Shown: piece after piece, positions 7,641 through 14,636 of the stretch | How the letters are laid out: every line of letters starts with the position of its first letter | Numbering within the stretch: the first letter of the stretch is position 1 | NCBI RefSeq assembly: GCF_001730235.1 | Contig: NZ_MIJF01000011.1 | Span: 1 to 39,865, forward strand | DNA: 39,865 nt | From: Vulcanibacillus modesticaldus | GTDB lineage: Bacteria > Bacillota > Bacilli > Tepidibacillales > Tepidibacillaceae | Reading direction: 5' to 3' | Translations under genes and position numbers: made by a program | The notes under the pieces: model-generated | Databases searched by the model: none | What the model saw: only the letters and a program-made list of their open reading frames with translations | Told to the model about the DNA's origin: nothing

Positions 7641-7829
7641 ATTTCAATAAAAATATCAAAAATTAATATTAAATTATTACAGAGAAGTATGGTTTATCAT
7701 AATCGAATTATGTAAATTCATTTCCATTATCGTTACTTTAATATACATTATAGTATTTAAAGTTTAGTAAAATTAAGATATACTAGAAATGCTATCATGA
7801 ATTTTGTTGATTATAAGAGGTGAGAGAAA

Positions 7830-8621
7830 ATGCTATCAAGAAATTTAGATATGGCAAAAAAGGCCTATAAAAATAAGGACGTGGAAGCAAGTAAAAAGGC
7901 TCATCAAGCATTGACTGACGCCCCTGAAATTCATAAGCATGAACAGGGTCAATTTATTAAAAGTCTAATCTATGGTGGACTGGATGGGATTATAACTACA
8001 TTTGCCGTTGTAGCAGGTGTTGCAGGTGCTTCTCTTTCCTTTGGTGTAGTTTTGATTTTAGGATTTGCAAATCTCATTGCTGATGGGTTATCAATGGCTA
8101 TTGGTGACTATTTAAGCTCAAAAGCTGAAAATGAATATAAACAAGCAGAAAGGGAACGAGAAATCTGGGAAATTGAGCACTTTCCAGAAGGTGAGAAACA
8201 AGAGATGATTGAGCTATATGTTAGCAAAGGGTTAAGTAAGGAAGATGCAACTGCTATAACCAATATTATTTCTAAAAATAAAGAGGCGTGGGTCGATATA
8301 ATGATGGTAGAAGAATTGGGGATTATTGAGGACAATGAATCACCGGTAAAAAATGCTATTGTTACTTTCTTGTCATTTGTAATATTTGGCTTTATACCAC
8401 TCATTACCTATGTGATATCCACCTTTTTACCAGGACTTAAAGATTCTGCTTTTATTATCGCTAGTGTATTAACCGGAATAACTCTATTTATTTTGGGAGC
8501 ACTTAAAGTTAAATTTACAGCTAAAAATTGGTTATCATCTGGAATTGAAATGCTAATAATAGGTGGAATAGCTGCTTTTGCTGCTTATGGTATTGGATAT
8601 GTACTTTCTGCTGTTGCTTAA
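7830..8621 (+). CDS. VIT1/CCC1-family divalent metal (Fe2+/Mn2+) transporter
   Basis: A 263-aa membrane protein. The family signature GGLDGIITTFAVVAGVAGAS is followed by GFANLIADGLSMAIGDYLSS (TM1-TM2, about 48-98). A cytoplasmic Glu-rich loop (about 99-165, EREREIWEIEHFPEGEK and VDIMMVEELGI) is the metal-binding domain of the family. Three further membrane segments lie at about 178-262. Relatives export or store iron or manganese; the exact ion cannot be told. GAGGTGAGAG precedes ATG 7830. It is a monocistronic unit with its own terminator. Confidence 0.9.
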   Translation: MLSRNLDMAKKAYKNKDVEASKKAHQALTDAPEIHKHEQGQFIKSLIYGGLDGIITTFAVVAGVAGASLSFGVVLILGFANLIADGLSMAIGDYLSSKAENEYKQAEREREIWEIEHFPEGEKQEMIELYVSKGLSKEDATAITNIISKNKEAWVDIMMVEELGIIEDNESPVKNAIVTFLSFVIFGFIPLITYVISTFLPGLKDSAFIIASVLTGITLFILGALKVKFTAKNWLSSGIEMLIIGGIAAFAAYGIGYVLSAVA

Positions 8622-8632
8622 AAAATCCTTAT

Positions 8633-8676
8633 CTCTCTTACATAACTTATAAGAGGAATGTAAGAGAGTTTTTTTT
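8633..8676 (+). terminator. Intrinsic terminator after the VIT gene
   Basis: CTCTCTTACAT (8633-8643) pairs perfectly with ATGTAAGAGAG (8658-8668), then eight Ts. Confidence 0.9.
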
Positions 8677-8798
8677 ATCACAATCTGTGAGATAATGCTT
8701 ATTTGTTCACGGTTGTACTAATATTTGATATACTTAATGTAATTTATTCTGTATTTTTCAGATTTTGTAACAATATCTTTTTGCTGAGGGTGATTTAA

Positions 8799-9362
8799 TT
8801 GAATAGGTGTCCATGGTGTATTGGAGACGATTTGTATATTAAATACCATGATCAAGAATGGGGAGTACCGGTTTTTGATGATCGAAAACAGTTCGAGTTT
8901 TTAGTATTAGAATCGGCTCAAGCTGGACTAAGTTGGTTAACGATATTAAAAAAGCGAGAAAATTATCGTAAAGCCTATGCTGATTTTGATCCAGAAATAG
9001 TGGCTAAATTTGATGAAAATAAAATTGAAGAATTGATGAATAATCCTGGAATAATTAGAAATCGAAAAAAAATAGAAGCCTCTATTAATAACGCTAAACA
9101 ATTTTTAAAAATTCAGCAGGAATTCGGCAGTTTTGCAAATTATATATGGGGATTTGTTAATCATCGTCCAATCATCAATAAATTTGACGATATCTCAGAA
9201 CTACCCGCAAAAACGGAATTGTCTGAAAAGATAAGTAAGGATCTTAAAAAAAGAGGTTTTAAATTTTTAGGTCCAATTGTTATTTACTCTCATTTACAAG
9301 CCGTAGGGATAGTAAATGATCATTTGGAATCTTGTTTTAGAAAACACTTATCTCAAGTATAA
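8799..9362 (+). CDS. tag: DNA-3-methyladenine glycosylase I
   Basis: A 187-aa base-excision repair enzyme that removes 3-methyladenine from alkylated DNA. Length and landmark residues match E. coli Tag. The zinc site is C4, H17, H175 and C179 (NRCPWC..., YHDQEWG, NDHLESC), and the conserved E38 lies in LESAQAGLSW. The start is TTG 8799, with GAGGGTGA upstream. The gene has its own terminator overlapping its 3' end. I see no adaptive-response operator. Confidence 0.95.
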   Translation: MNRCPWCIGDDLYIKYHDQEWGVPVFDDRKQFEFLVLESAQAGLSWLTILKKRENYRKAYADFDPEIVAKFDENKIEELMNNPGIIRNRKKIEASINNAKQFLKIQQEFGSFANYIWGFVNHRPIINKFDDISELPAKTELSEKISKDLKKRGFKFLGPIVIYSHLQAVGIVNDHLESCFRKHLSQV

Positions 9363-9375
9363 GTGTTTTTAATTT
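9342..9375 (+). terminator. Terminator overlapping the end of tag
   Basis: AAACACTTA (9342-9350) pairs with TAAGTGTTT (9360-9368), followed by TTAATTTT. The tag stop codon lies inside the hairpin. Confidence 0.7.
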
Positions 9376-9379
9376 TATT

Positions 9380-9421
9380 AGTGATTTTTATCACTGCATT
9401 ATTTCGATAGATTTTTATAAT
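9380..9421 (+). promoter_or_regulatory. FNR/CRP-type site with class II promoter spacing
   Basis: AGTGAT-TTTT-ATCACT (9380-9395) is a perfect 6+6 dyad containing the TGAT-N4-ATCA core of FNR/Dnr-type sites. A perfect -10 TATAAT lies at 9416-9421 with no -35 consensus (ACTGCA at that position). The dyad centre is about 41 bp before the expected transcription start, as in class II FNR-activated promoters. Binding by any regulator is inferred. Confidence 0.55.
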
Positions 9422-9453
9422 AATAGTATATAAAATAGCAAGGAGTTGTTATT

Positions 9454-9702
9454 ATGATAAAAAAGGAAATGTTAATAGGTGATATTGTTAGACTTAAACC
9501 TAATTCAATAGATGTACTAGCTAAATTTGGAATGGGATGTTTGGGTTGTCCTTCTTCTCAGATGGAAAGTTTAGAACAAGCGGCATTTATCCATGGACTA
9601 GATGTAGATAAAATTATTGATGAATTAAACAAAGATGAACAAAATGAGGAAAAACTAAATAAAGAAAAACAAAATAAAGAAAAACAAAATAATGAAGAAT
9701 AG
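9454..9702 (+). CDS. DUF1858 CxxC protein with charged repeat tail
   Basis: An 82-aa protein. Residues 1-60 form a DUF1858 domain (MIKKEMLIGDIVRLKPNSID, then GMGCLGCPSS with C29 and C32), a small helical domain often found with hemerythrin, DUF438 or Fe-S proteins and similar in look to the N-terminal domain of RIC/ScdA. The tail (61-82) is low-complexity Asn/Lys/Glu/Gln, built on a 15-bp direct repeat (9658-9687), so its length may vary between strains. AAGGAG precedes ATG 9454. First gene of a three-gene operon with the 226-aa protein and hemerythrin. Confidence 0.85.
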   Translation: MIKKEMLIGDIVRLKPNSIDVLAKFGMGCLGCPSSQMESLEQAAFIHGLDVDKIIDELNKDEQNEEKLNKEKQNKEKQNNEE

Positions 9703-9713
9703 GTGATGAAAAT

Positions 9714-10394
9714 ATGAGTGCATTTCTTGCTCCTGTACATTTTTGGATGTATGACAAAATAATTAACTTACGAAATTTAGAAGATGAGCTTTCGGAGTTA
9801 TTAAGGGACAACGAACAATATAGAGAATTTCTAGAAAACCTAAGTAAAAAATATGGAGATATCAATAGAGATGAAAGTCTTGAAGCAATTATAGACCATT
9901 CGAACATACATGGTTGGTTACAAAAAAATGTTGATATTGTTGAAGTTAGACATGCAGAAGTGATCACTAAATTAATTGATATGGGTGTTTCAATGGATAA
10001 AATTTTGGAAAAAACAGAGGAACATGCTATCAAAGTTGCAAACAATATTCATCAAGAGGCAGAAAAGAATAAAGATAATTTCATCAAATCCTATGGCTAT
10101 GATACTCCAAAAGAGGTGTTTGCAACTATCAATACTTACGTTTTAGATGGATTACCTTGTGATAGAGTAAGTTTACCTATTGAAGAAAGTCCAAATGAAT
10201 TTATATGGGAAACAACCAATTGTATCCATGAAAAATATTGGGACAGTATTGGTGGAGATGTGTCTAATTACTATCAAGTAAGAAATACTTGGATTAATTC
10301 TTTCGTTCAAAATTTGCCTAAAAAATATCGATATGAACGTTATCAAGATAGCGGTAAAACACTAAACCGTGTGGTAAGTTTGGAGGGTAAATAA
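9714..10394 (+). CDS. Protein of unknown function between DUF1858 and hemerythrin genes
   Basis: A 226-aa soluble, mostly helical protein that I do not recognise with certainty. It has no signal peptide or membrane segment. Visible features are PVHFWMYDKI at the N-terminus, a charged helical region (25-70), scattered histidines (DHSNIHGW, VRHAEVIT, EEHAIKVANNIHQE), two cysteines (LPCDRVS, TNCIHEKYW) and a C-terminal aromatic segment (RYERYQDSG). GGTGATG lies before ATG 9714, 11 bases after the DUF1858 stop, and its own stop overlaps the hemerythrin ATG. The tight coupling argues for a joint role in oxygen, NO or iron handling. Confidence 0.8.
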   Translation: MSAFLAPVHFWMYDKIINLRNLEDELSELLRDNEQYREFLENLSKKYGDINRDESLEAIIDHSNIHGWLQKNVDIVEVRHAEVITKLIDMGVSMDKILEKTEEHAIKVANNIHQEAEKNKDNFIKSYGYDTPKEVFATINTYVLDGLPCDRVSLPIEESPNEFIWETTNCIHEKYWDSIGGDVSNYYQVRNTWINSFVQNLPKKYRYERYQDSGKTLNRVVSLEGK

Positions 10395-10948
10395 TGGAGT
10401 CAGTTAAAGTGATGGTTGATGAGCATCAAAATATATTAAGGATGCTAAAGGTGATTAGGACTGCATGTTTTAAAGTCTATCAGCATGAAAAGTTTGATTA
10501 TGATAAATTCTACGATATGATTGATTTTGTAAGAAACTATGCTGATAAACATCATCATTCTAAAGAAGAAGAAATTCTCTTTAAAGAGATGGAAAAACAA
10601 ATTCCACGTGCTAAGGAGCCAATACAAGGGATGTTTATAGACCATGATAGTGGACGTCACTATATTCGGAATCTAGAATCAGCCCTTGAAAAGGTTAAGA
10701 ATGGCGATGATGAAGCTCATATTGATATCATTTCAAATGCATTAGCCTACGTGGAGTTATTGACTAGACATATTGATAAAGAAGATAATGTAATTTATAA
10801 ATTTGCTGAAAAGCATTTAAACGACCCAGCAAAGGATCTTGTTGAAAAAGCGTGTGAAAAAATCGAAGATGAAGCTAATGATAAAGGGATACAAGAAAAA
10901 TACCTTAATTTATTAGTGGAACTTGAAAAATACTTTAATGTCAAATAA
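10394..10948 (+). CDS. Hemerythrin-domain (HHE) protein
   Basis: A 184-aa four-helix hemerythrin-like protein. Likely diiron ligands are H11 (DEHQ), H55/E59 (HHHSKEEE), H84 and H89 (DHDSGRHY), and H126/E130 (RHIDKED). The order and spacing follow the HHE family used for O2/NO sensing or iron donation. Its ATG overlaps the preceding stop by one base (TAATG), so it is probably translationally coupled. It resembles the C-terminal half of RIC/YtfE/ScdA, while the DUF1858 protein two genes upstream resembles the N-terminal half. Confidence 0.9.
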   Translation: MESVKVMVDEHQNILRMLKVIRTACFKVYQHEKFDYDKFYDMIDFVRNYADKHHHSKEEEILFKEMEKQIPRAKEPIQGMFIDHDSGRHYIRNLESALEKVKNGDDEAHIDIISNALAYVELLTRHIDKEDNVIYKFAEKHLNDPAKDLVEKACEKIEDEANDKGIQEKYLNLLVELEKYFNVK

Positions 10949-10962
10949 TCAAGAAAGTATTT

Positions 10963-11004
10963 ACCGAATTATGGGCAAAAAAAGTCCCTAATTCGGTTTT
11001 TTTT
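10963..11004 (+). terminator. Intrinsic terminator after the hemerythrin operon
   Basis: ACCGAATTA (10963-10971) pairs with TAATTCGGT (10989-10997), then eight Ts. Confidence 0.9.
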
Positions 11005-11037
11005 GTGTAAAATAGACGGGGAAAGGAGGAAGAGAAA

Positions 11038-11457
11038 ATGGATATAACTTTACGAGGACATCATTTATTATGTATTCATGGATTTCAGGGTATGGGATAC
11101 AATCATGATTTTATAATCAATATGGAAGATATAGTAGGAAAAATTCGTGATTCAGGTAACGATTTCGATATTCAGGTACTAATAGGTTTAGATAATATCT
11201 GTAAAGCATGTCCACACCAAGGTGGAAGTCAATGTATCAAAGATGATAATTCAGATCAACATGTAAAATTGTTGGATAGTAGGGTCATACAGCATTTACA
11301 ATTGAAAGAAAATAACAGGTACAGCAAATTTGAAATTCTTAAAAAAACAAAAGAATTGGTTAAACCAGATGATCTAGATTTTTTGTGTGAGGGTTGTTCT
11401 TGGTTACCGTCGGGAATATGTAAAAATGGTATTATGAATTTAAAAAATGAGAATTAA
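11038..11457 (+). CDS. DUF1284 cysteine-rich protein
   Basis: A 139-aa protein beginning with the family signature MDITLRGHHLLCIHGFQGMGY. Eight cysteines occur in Fe-S- or zinc-like spacing: CKACPHQGGSQC in the middle and CEGCSWLPSGIC near the end, plus the N-terminal HHLLC. The function of DUF1284 is not established; the clusters suggest a metal- or Fe-S-binding protein. A strong AAAGGAGG ribosome site lies 6-7 bases before ATG 11038. It follows the hemerythrin operon across a terminator, so it is probably a separate unit. Confidence 0.85.
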   Translation: MDITLRGHHLLCIHGFQGMGYNHDFIINMEDIVGKIRDSGNDFDIQVLIGLDNICKACPHQGGSQCIKDDNSDQHVKLLDSRVIQHLQLKENNRYSKFEILKKTKELVKPDDLDFLCEGCSWLPSGICKNGIMNLKNEN

Positions 11458-11475
11458 ACATAACTTGATTAAAAA

Positions 11476-11558
11476 CTTTGATTAAAGATGCATAACAGTT
11501 TATTCTTGATACAAAATAACTTTGAACTAACTGTTAACATTTATTTTAATCAAAGGAG
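11476..11558 (+). promoter_or_regulatory. Structured speD leader that buries the ribosome site
   Basis: CTTTGATTAAA (11476-11486) pairs perfectly with TTTAATCAAAG (11545-11555), which includes part of the AAAGGAG ribosome site (11552-11558). Inside it AACAGTT (11494-11500) pairs with AACTGTT (11529-11535). This two-stem leader directly before speD could control translation. It does not match any riboswitch I recognise. Confidence 0.45.
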
Positions 11559-11564
11559 AAAAAG

Positions 11565-12386
11565 ATGGAAATTAAACCAATTAATAAAAAGTTGAAATTA
11601 TACGGGTTCAATAATCTTACAAAAACACTGAGTTTTAATTTATACGATATTGGGTATGCTTTGAACCACGAGCAGCGCCAAGAATATATTAAATACATTG
11701 ATGAGGAGTATAATGCGGATAGATTAGTAAAGATCTTAAACGATGTAGCAAAGATAATTGGTGCAAACGTATTAAATATTGCTAATCAGGACTATGAACC
11801 TCAAGGAGCAAGTGTCACTATGCTGGTTGCTGAAAACCAAATTATTAATGATGATCCTGTCAAAGTAGTTGATAATCAATCACCGGGACCTTCATCGGAA
11901 GCAATTATCGGTCATTTAGACAAAAGTCATATTACGGTTCACACCTATCCTGAAAGCCATCCCGATAAAGGGATCACTACATTTAGAGCAGACATTGATG
12001 TTTCTACCTGTGGAGAAATATCTCCATTAAAAGCACTTAATTATCTAATAACTAGTTTTGAACCAGATATTGCTAATATCGATTATCGGGTTAGGGGTTT
12101 TACCCGTGATGTGAGAGGTAAGAAGTACTTTATTGACCATAAAATTAATTCTATCCAAGACTTTATGTCAATAAAAACACGTGAAATCTACCAGATGATT
12201 GATGTAAATGTTTACCAAGAACGAATATTTCATACCAAAATGATTCTGAAAAGCTTCAGTCTAGACCGGTACCTTTTTGGAGCTGCTAAGAAAGAATTGC
12301 AAAAAAGTGAAAGACAAAAAATTAAGAAGCGAATTAAAAAAGAAATGTTAGAAATATTCTACGGTAAAAATATGCCAACGATTTAA
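11565..12386 (+). CDS. speD: S-adenosylmethionine decarboxylase proenzyme (E. coli type)
   Basis: A 273-aa proenzyme, the long SpeD type, that makes decarboxylated SAM for aminopropyl transfer in spermidine synthesis. The self-cleavage site is K120-S121 in [14 protein letters not shown], where S121 becomes the pyruvoyl group. Also typical are the opening [40 protein letters not shown] and the C-terminal [20 protein letters not shown]. The tail beyond 255 is Lys-rich. No speE or aminopropyltransferase gene is adjacent. ATG 11565 follows AAAGGAG, which lies in a leader stem. Confidence 0.95.
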   Translation: MEIKPINKKLKLYGFNNLTKTLSFNLYDIGYALNHEQRQEYIKYIDEEYNADRLVKILNDVAKIIGANVLNIANQDYEPQGASVTMLVAENQIINDDPVKVVDNQSPGPSSEAIIGHLDKSHITVHTYPESHPDKGITTFRADIDVSTCGEISPLKALNYLITSFEPDIANIDYRVRGFTRDVRGKKYFIDHKINSIQDFMSIKTREIYQMIDVNVYQERIFHTKMILKSFSLDRYLFGAAKKELQKSERQKIKKRIKKEMLEIFYGKNMPTI

Positions 12387-12393
12387 TAAGGGT

Positions 12394-12427
12394 AAAAGTC
12401 TCTTTCTAATTTTGATAGAGACTTTTT
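12394..12427 (+). terminator. Intrinsic terminator after speD
   Basis: AAAAGTCTCT (12394-12403) pairs with AGAGACTTTT (12417-12426), with a T run continuing from the stem. Confidence 0.85.
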
Positions 12428-12448
12428 TAATATATAATAAAAGAGTAG

Positions 12449-12477
12449 TTAATTTGATAATATTTTGATAATATAAT
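12449..12477 (+). promoter_or_regulatory. Promoter with 11-bp-spaced direct repeats
   Basis: A consensus -10 TATAAT lies at 12472-12477. The decamer TTGATAATAT occurs twice (12454-12463 and 12465-12474), offset by 11 bp, one helical turn, overlapping the promoter. This could be a regulator site or a chance AT-rich repeat. The -35 (GTTAAT or TTAATT, near 12449-12455) is weak. Confidence 0.4.
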
Positions 12478-12516
12478 TTAGCAGAATGTTGGTTAAAAGG
12501 ATGGAGCGCGAGTAAA

Positions 12517-12978
12517 ATGAATGGTACAAACGTAGAGATTCAGCAAGAAGCTTATTTAACAAGAAATGTTAATAAGAAATCTAGTAAATCTAAACTTATA
12601 TTAAAAGCTAGTAAAATCACTATCTCAATACTTGTTTGGGGGAGTCTATTATATGGTGGATATTTCTTAGCTAATCAGTATATTAATGAAACTAAGGACT
12701 ATATTAACGACAAAATAGCACAAATTGAAAAACAAAATCAAAAACAAATGGAAGTATTTAATAAGTTACAAATAGACCTTGATGAAATATATGATGAGCT
12801 TATAAATATAAGAGGTGAGTTGCTTTTAATCGAAGAAGATCTGGCGTTGACAGGTGAAACCTTAAACGGCACCGATAAGACCAAAATTGCATTACAGGAG
12901 CGGATTGATGAATTAAATAAGCAGTTAAATGAATTACAGGAAGCTATTAAAAAATTAGAGGATGCTGCTAATGATTAA
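12517..12978 (+). CDS. Single-pass membrane protein with long coiled coil
   Basis: A 153-aa protein of unknown function. The basic cytoplasmic N-terminus (KKSSKSKLILKASK) precedes one membrane segment (about 34-52, ITISILVWGSLLYGGYFLA), giving an N-in, C-out topology. From about 60 to the end is heptad-rich coiled coil (KIAQIEKQNQKQMEVFNKLQ, ERIDELNKQLNELQEAIKKL). Its 3' end overlaps the start of the phosphodiester glycosidase gene by 8 bases, implying co-translation and a shared envelope role. The ribosome site (GGATGGAG) is somewhat far from the ATG. Confidence 0.75.
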   Translation: MNGTNVEIQQEAYLTRNVNKKSSKSKLILKASKITISILVWGSLLYGGYFLANQYINETKDYINDKIAQIEKQNQKQMEVFNKLQIDLDEIYDELINIRGELLLIEEDLALTGETLNGTDKTKIALQERIDELNKQLNELQEAIKKLEDAAND

Positions 12979-14044
12979 GTACATTAACATCTTTTTTGCT
13001 TATTTGATAGCGCCTGTCATCGGCTTTTATCTTGGTTTTTTTTACAACGATCCGATTAACACGATTGATAGGATTTCTGAAGCGAACCTACCTAGTAATC
13101 AGTTAGAAGAAATGGTAGGAAAAATTGATCAAGAACTTCTAAAATCTCACAATAATGTAAAAGAAACAAGTGACGAAGTTAAAAAGATTCTTGATATCGC
13201 CAATGATAAAAATAAAGATTATGAATACCAAAAAAATCTGATAGAGCGGTTAACAAAAACAAGTGAACAACAAGCAAAAAAGGCTGATCTTGTTTTAGAA
13301 CAAGTTTTATCAAATCTATTAGGTGAACCGATTGCCATCCATAAAGGCACCAATTCTACCATCAAAGTTTATACATTAATTGAAGCAGGTTATCGTGGTT
13401 ATATGGCTAAGATTAGGCCACATAACTCAAATGCGCTGAAATTGGTTTTAGCAGATGATAAAATTGTTAGTGATGGCGAGACAACTAGTGAAGCAGCTAA
13501 ACGAACTGGTGCTATATTGGCTATCAATGGGGGAGGTTTTTGGAGAACACAGGAAGGAAAAATTGCTCCATTGGGAATCACAGTTGTCGATGGTAAAATC
13601 AAAACTTTTTATTCTTCTCCAAAGCTTTCATTTGTAGGATTTAATGATGGTGGACAATTAATCGGGGGTAAGTTTACATCAGAAAAAGAAATAGTAGATA
13701 ACAAAATATTGCAGGGCTCTAGTTTTGTTCCAATCTTATTACAAGATGGTAAAAAGGTAGAGATTCCATCTGATTGGGCAAACACTAAACATCCAAGAAC
13801 CATAGTTGGTAATTTCTCTAATGGTGAGCTGTTGTTTATTGTTATTGACGGACGTAGAGAAGGTTGGAGTTCTGGAGTAACATTAGAAGAAGTTCAAGAT
13901 AAATTACTAAGTTTTAAAGTAAAGGATGCTTTTAATCTTGATGGTGGTGGTTCTAGTACCTTTTACTATGATGGAAAAGTACTAAATAAACCTTCTGATG
14001 GTAAGGAGCGTCCTGTATCAAGTAACCTAATCGTGTTACCTTAA
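12971..14044 (+). CDS. Membrane-anchored NAGPA-family phosphodiester glycosidase
   Basis: A 357-aa protein from ATG 12971 (GAGG 9 bases upstream; an ATG at 12962 is too close to it). An N-terminal membrane segment (about 4-24) is followed by a helical, coiled-coil-like stalk (about 40-115). Residues 120-357 form a NAGPA (DUF2233) domain: AINGGGFWR, KHPRTIVGN, DGRREGWSSGVTLEEVQ and NLDGGGSSTFYYDGKVLNKP. Family members cleave GlcNAc-phosphodiesters or act on surface polysaccharides. The shared coiled-coil design and 8-base overlap with the upstream gene suggest a two-protein envelope complex. Confidence 0.88.
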   Translation: MIKYINIFFAYLIAPVIGFYLGFFYNDPINTIDRISEANLPSNQLEEMVGKIDQELLKSHNNVKETSDEVKKILDIANDKNKDYEYQKNLIERLTKTSEQQAKKADLVLEQVLSNLLGEPIAIHKGTNSTIKVYTLIEAGYRGYMAKIRPHNSNALKLVLADDKIVSDGETTSEAAKRTGAILAINGGGFWRTQEGKIAPLGITVVDGKIKTFYSSPKLSFVGFNDGGQLIGGKFTSEKEIVDNKILQGSSFVPILLQDGKKVEIPSDWANTKHPRTIVGNFSNGELLFIVIDGRREGWSSGVTLEEVQDKLLSFKVKDAFNLDGGGSSTFYYDGKVLNKPSDGKERPVSSNLIVLP

Positions 14045-14114
14045 ATTGTGGTAAGATTATTCAAATATAAGTAAATAAGAGTTTCAAAAATTATCTTAAA
14101 GGAGGAAATTATTT

Positions 14115-14489
14115 ATGGGGATTTTAAGTGGGTTATTGGGGAATGCGTCAGAAATTGATGTACAAAAATTAGAGAGAGAGTTTGAATTGATTCTATCAGA
14201 TGATGAACAAATCGAAAAAGCGTATAGAATAATACGGGATCTATTTGTTTTTACCAACAAACGTCTAATTTTAGTCGATAAACAAGGGCTAACTGGTAAA
14301 AAGGTAGAATATCATTCAATTCCTTACAGAAGCATCAGTCATTTTAGTGTAGAAACTGCCGGTCATTTTGATCTTGACGCTGAACTAAAGATTTGGCTTT
14401 CTAAAGCTGATGAACCAATTATTAAAGAATTTAAAAAAGATAAAAACATATACGATGTACAAAAAGCATTAGCCAGTTATGTATTATAG
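14115..14489 (+). CDS. Bacterial PH-domain protein (bPH_1/YvbH-like)
   Basis: A 124-aa soluble protein. Residues 20-124 match the bacterial PH-like domain found in short stand-alone proteins: LFVFTNKRLILVDKQGLTGKK, VEYHSIPYRSISHFSVETAG, DLDAELKIWL and a C-terminal helix. The role of the family is unclear; it often forms oligomeric rings. The AAAGGAGG ribosome site is very strong. No terminator separates it from the glycosidase gene 70 bases upstream. Confidence 0.85.
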   Translation: MGILSGLLGNASEIDVQKLEREFELILSDDEQIEKAYRIIRDLFVFTNKRLILVDKQGLTGKKVEYHSIPYRSISHFSVETAGHFDLDAELKIWLSKADEPIIKEFKKDKNIYDVQKALASYVL

Positions 14490-14504
14490 TTAATAAATTT
14501 TTTT

Positions 14505-14537
14505 AAATAAATCCTGATTTAGGATTTATTTTTTTTG
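14505..14537 (+). terminator. Intrinsic terminator after the PH-domain gene
   Basis: AAATAAATCCT (14505-14515) pairs perfectly with AGGATTTATTT (14521-14531), followed by more Ts. Confidence 0.85.
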
Positions 14538-14555
14538 TATACAAGTATCTTTATA

Positions 14556-14584
14556 TTGGAAAGAGTGATGTTTTAATATATAAT
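14556..14584 (+). promoter_or_regulatory. SigmaA-like promoter of the acyl-CoA dehydrogenase
   Basis: TTGGAA (14556-14561), 17 bp, TATAAT (14579-14584), 52 bases before the start codon. Confidence 0.6.
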
Positions 14585-14636
14585 AAAATGTAAAATTCAG
14601 AAAAATTAGAAAACTTACTTTTGAGGGAGGAAAATT

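Larger units (their letters stand above)
7503..7829. other. Intergenic region with promoter, terminator hairpin and leader
   Basis: No gene is seen here. It contains a promoter-like pair at 7570-7597 and a terminator hairpin at 7614-7640 (listed separately). An AT-rich stretch with a -10-like TATACT (7779-7784) probably serves the VIT gene. Confidence 0.6.

Noticed and set aside
8677-8693. ATCACA-atc-TGTGAGAT palindrome, resembling a CRP-type site
   Set aside because: The half-sites are in the wrong order and spacing for TGTGA-N6-TCACA, and no promoter sits at a suitable distance.
9614-10045. Minus-strand 143-aa open frame
   Set aside because: It is antisense to the DUF1858/226-aa operon, and its Phe/Ser/Leu-rich low-complexity sequence mirrors the A-rich repeat tail.
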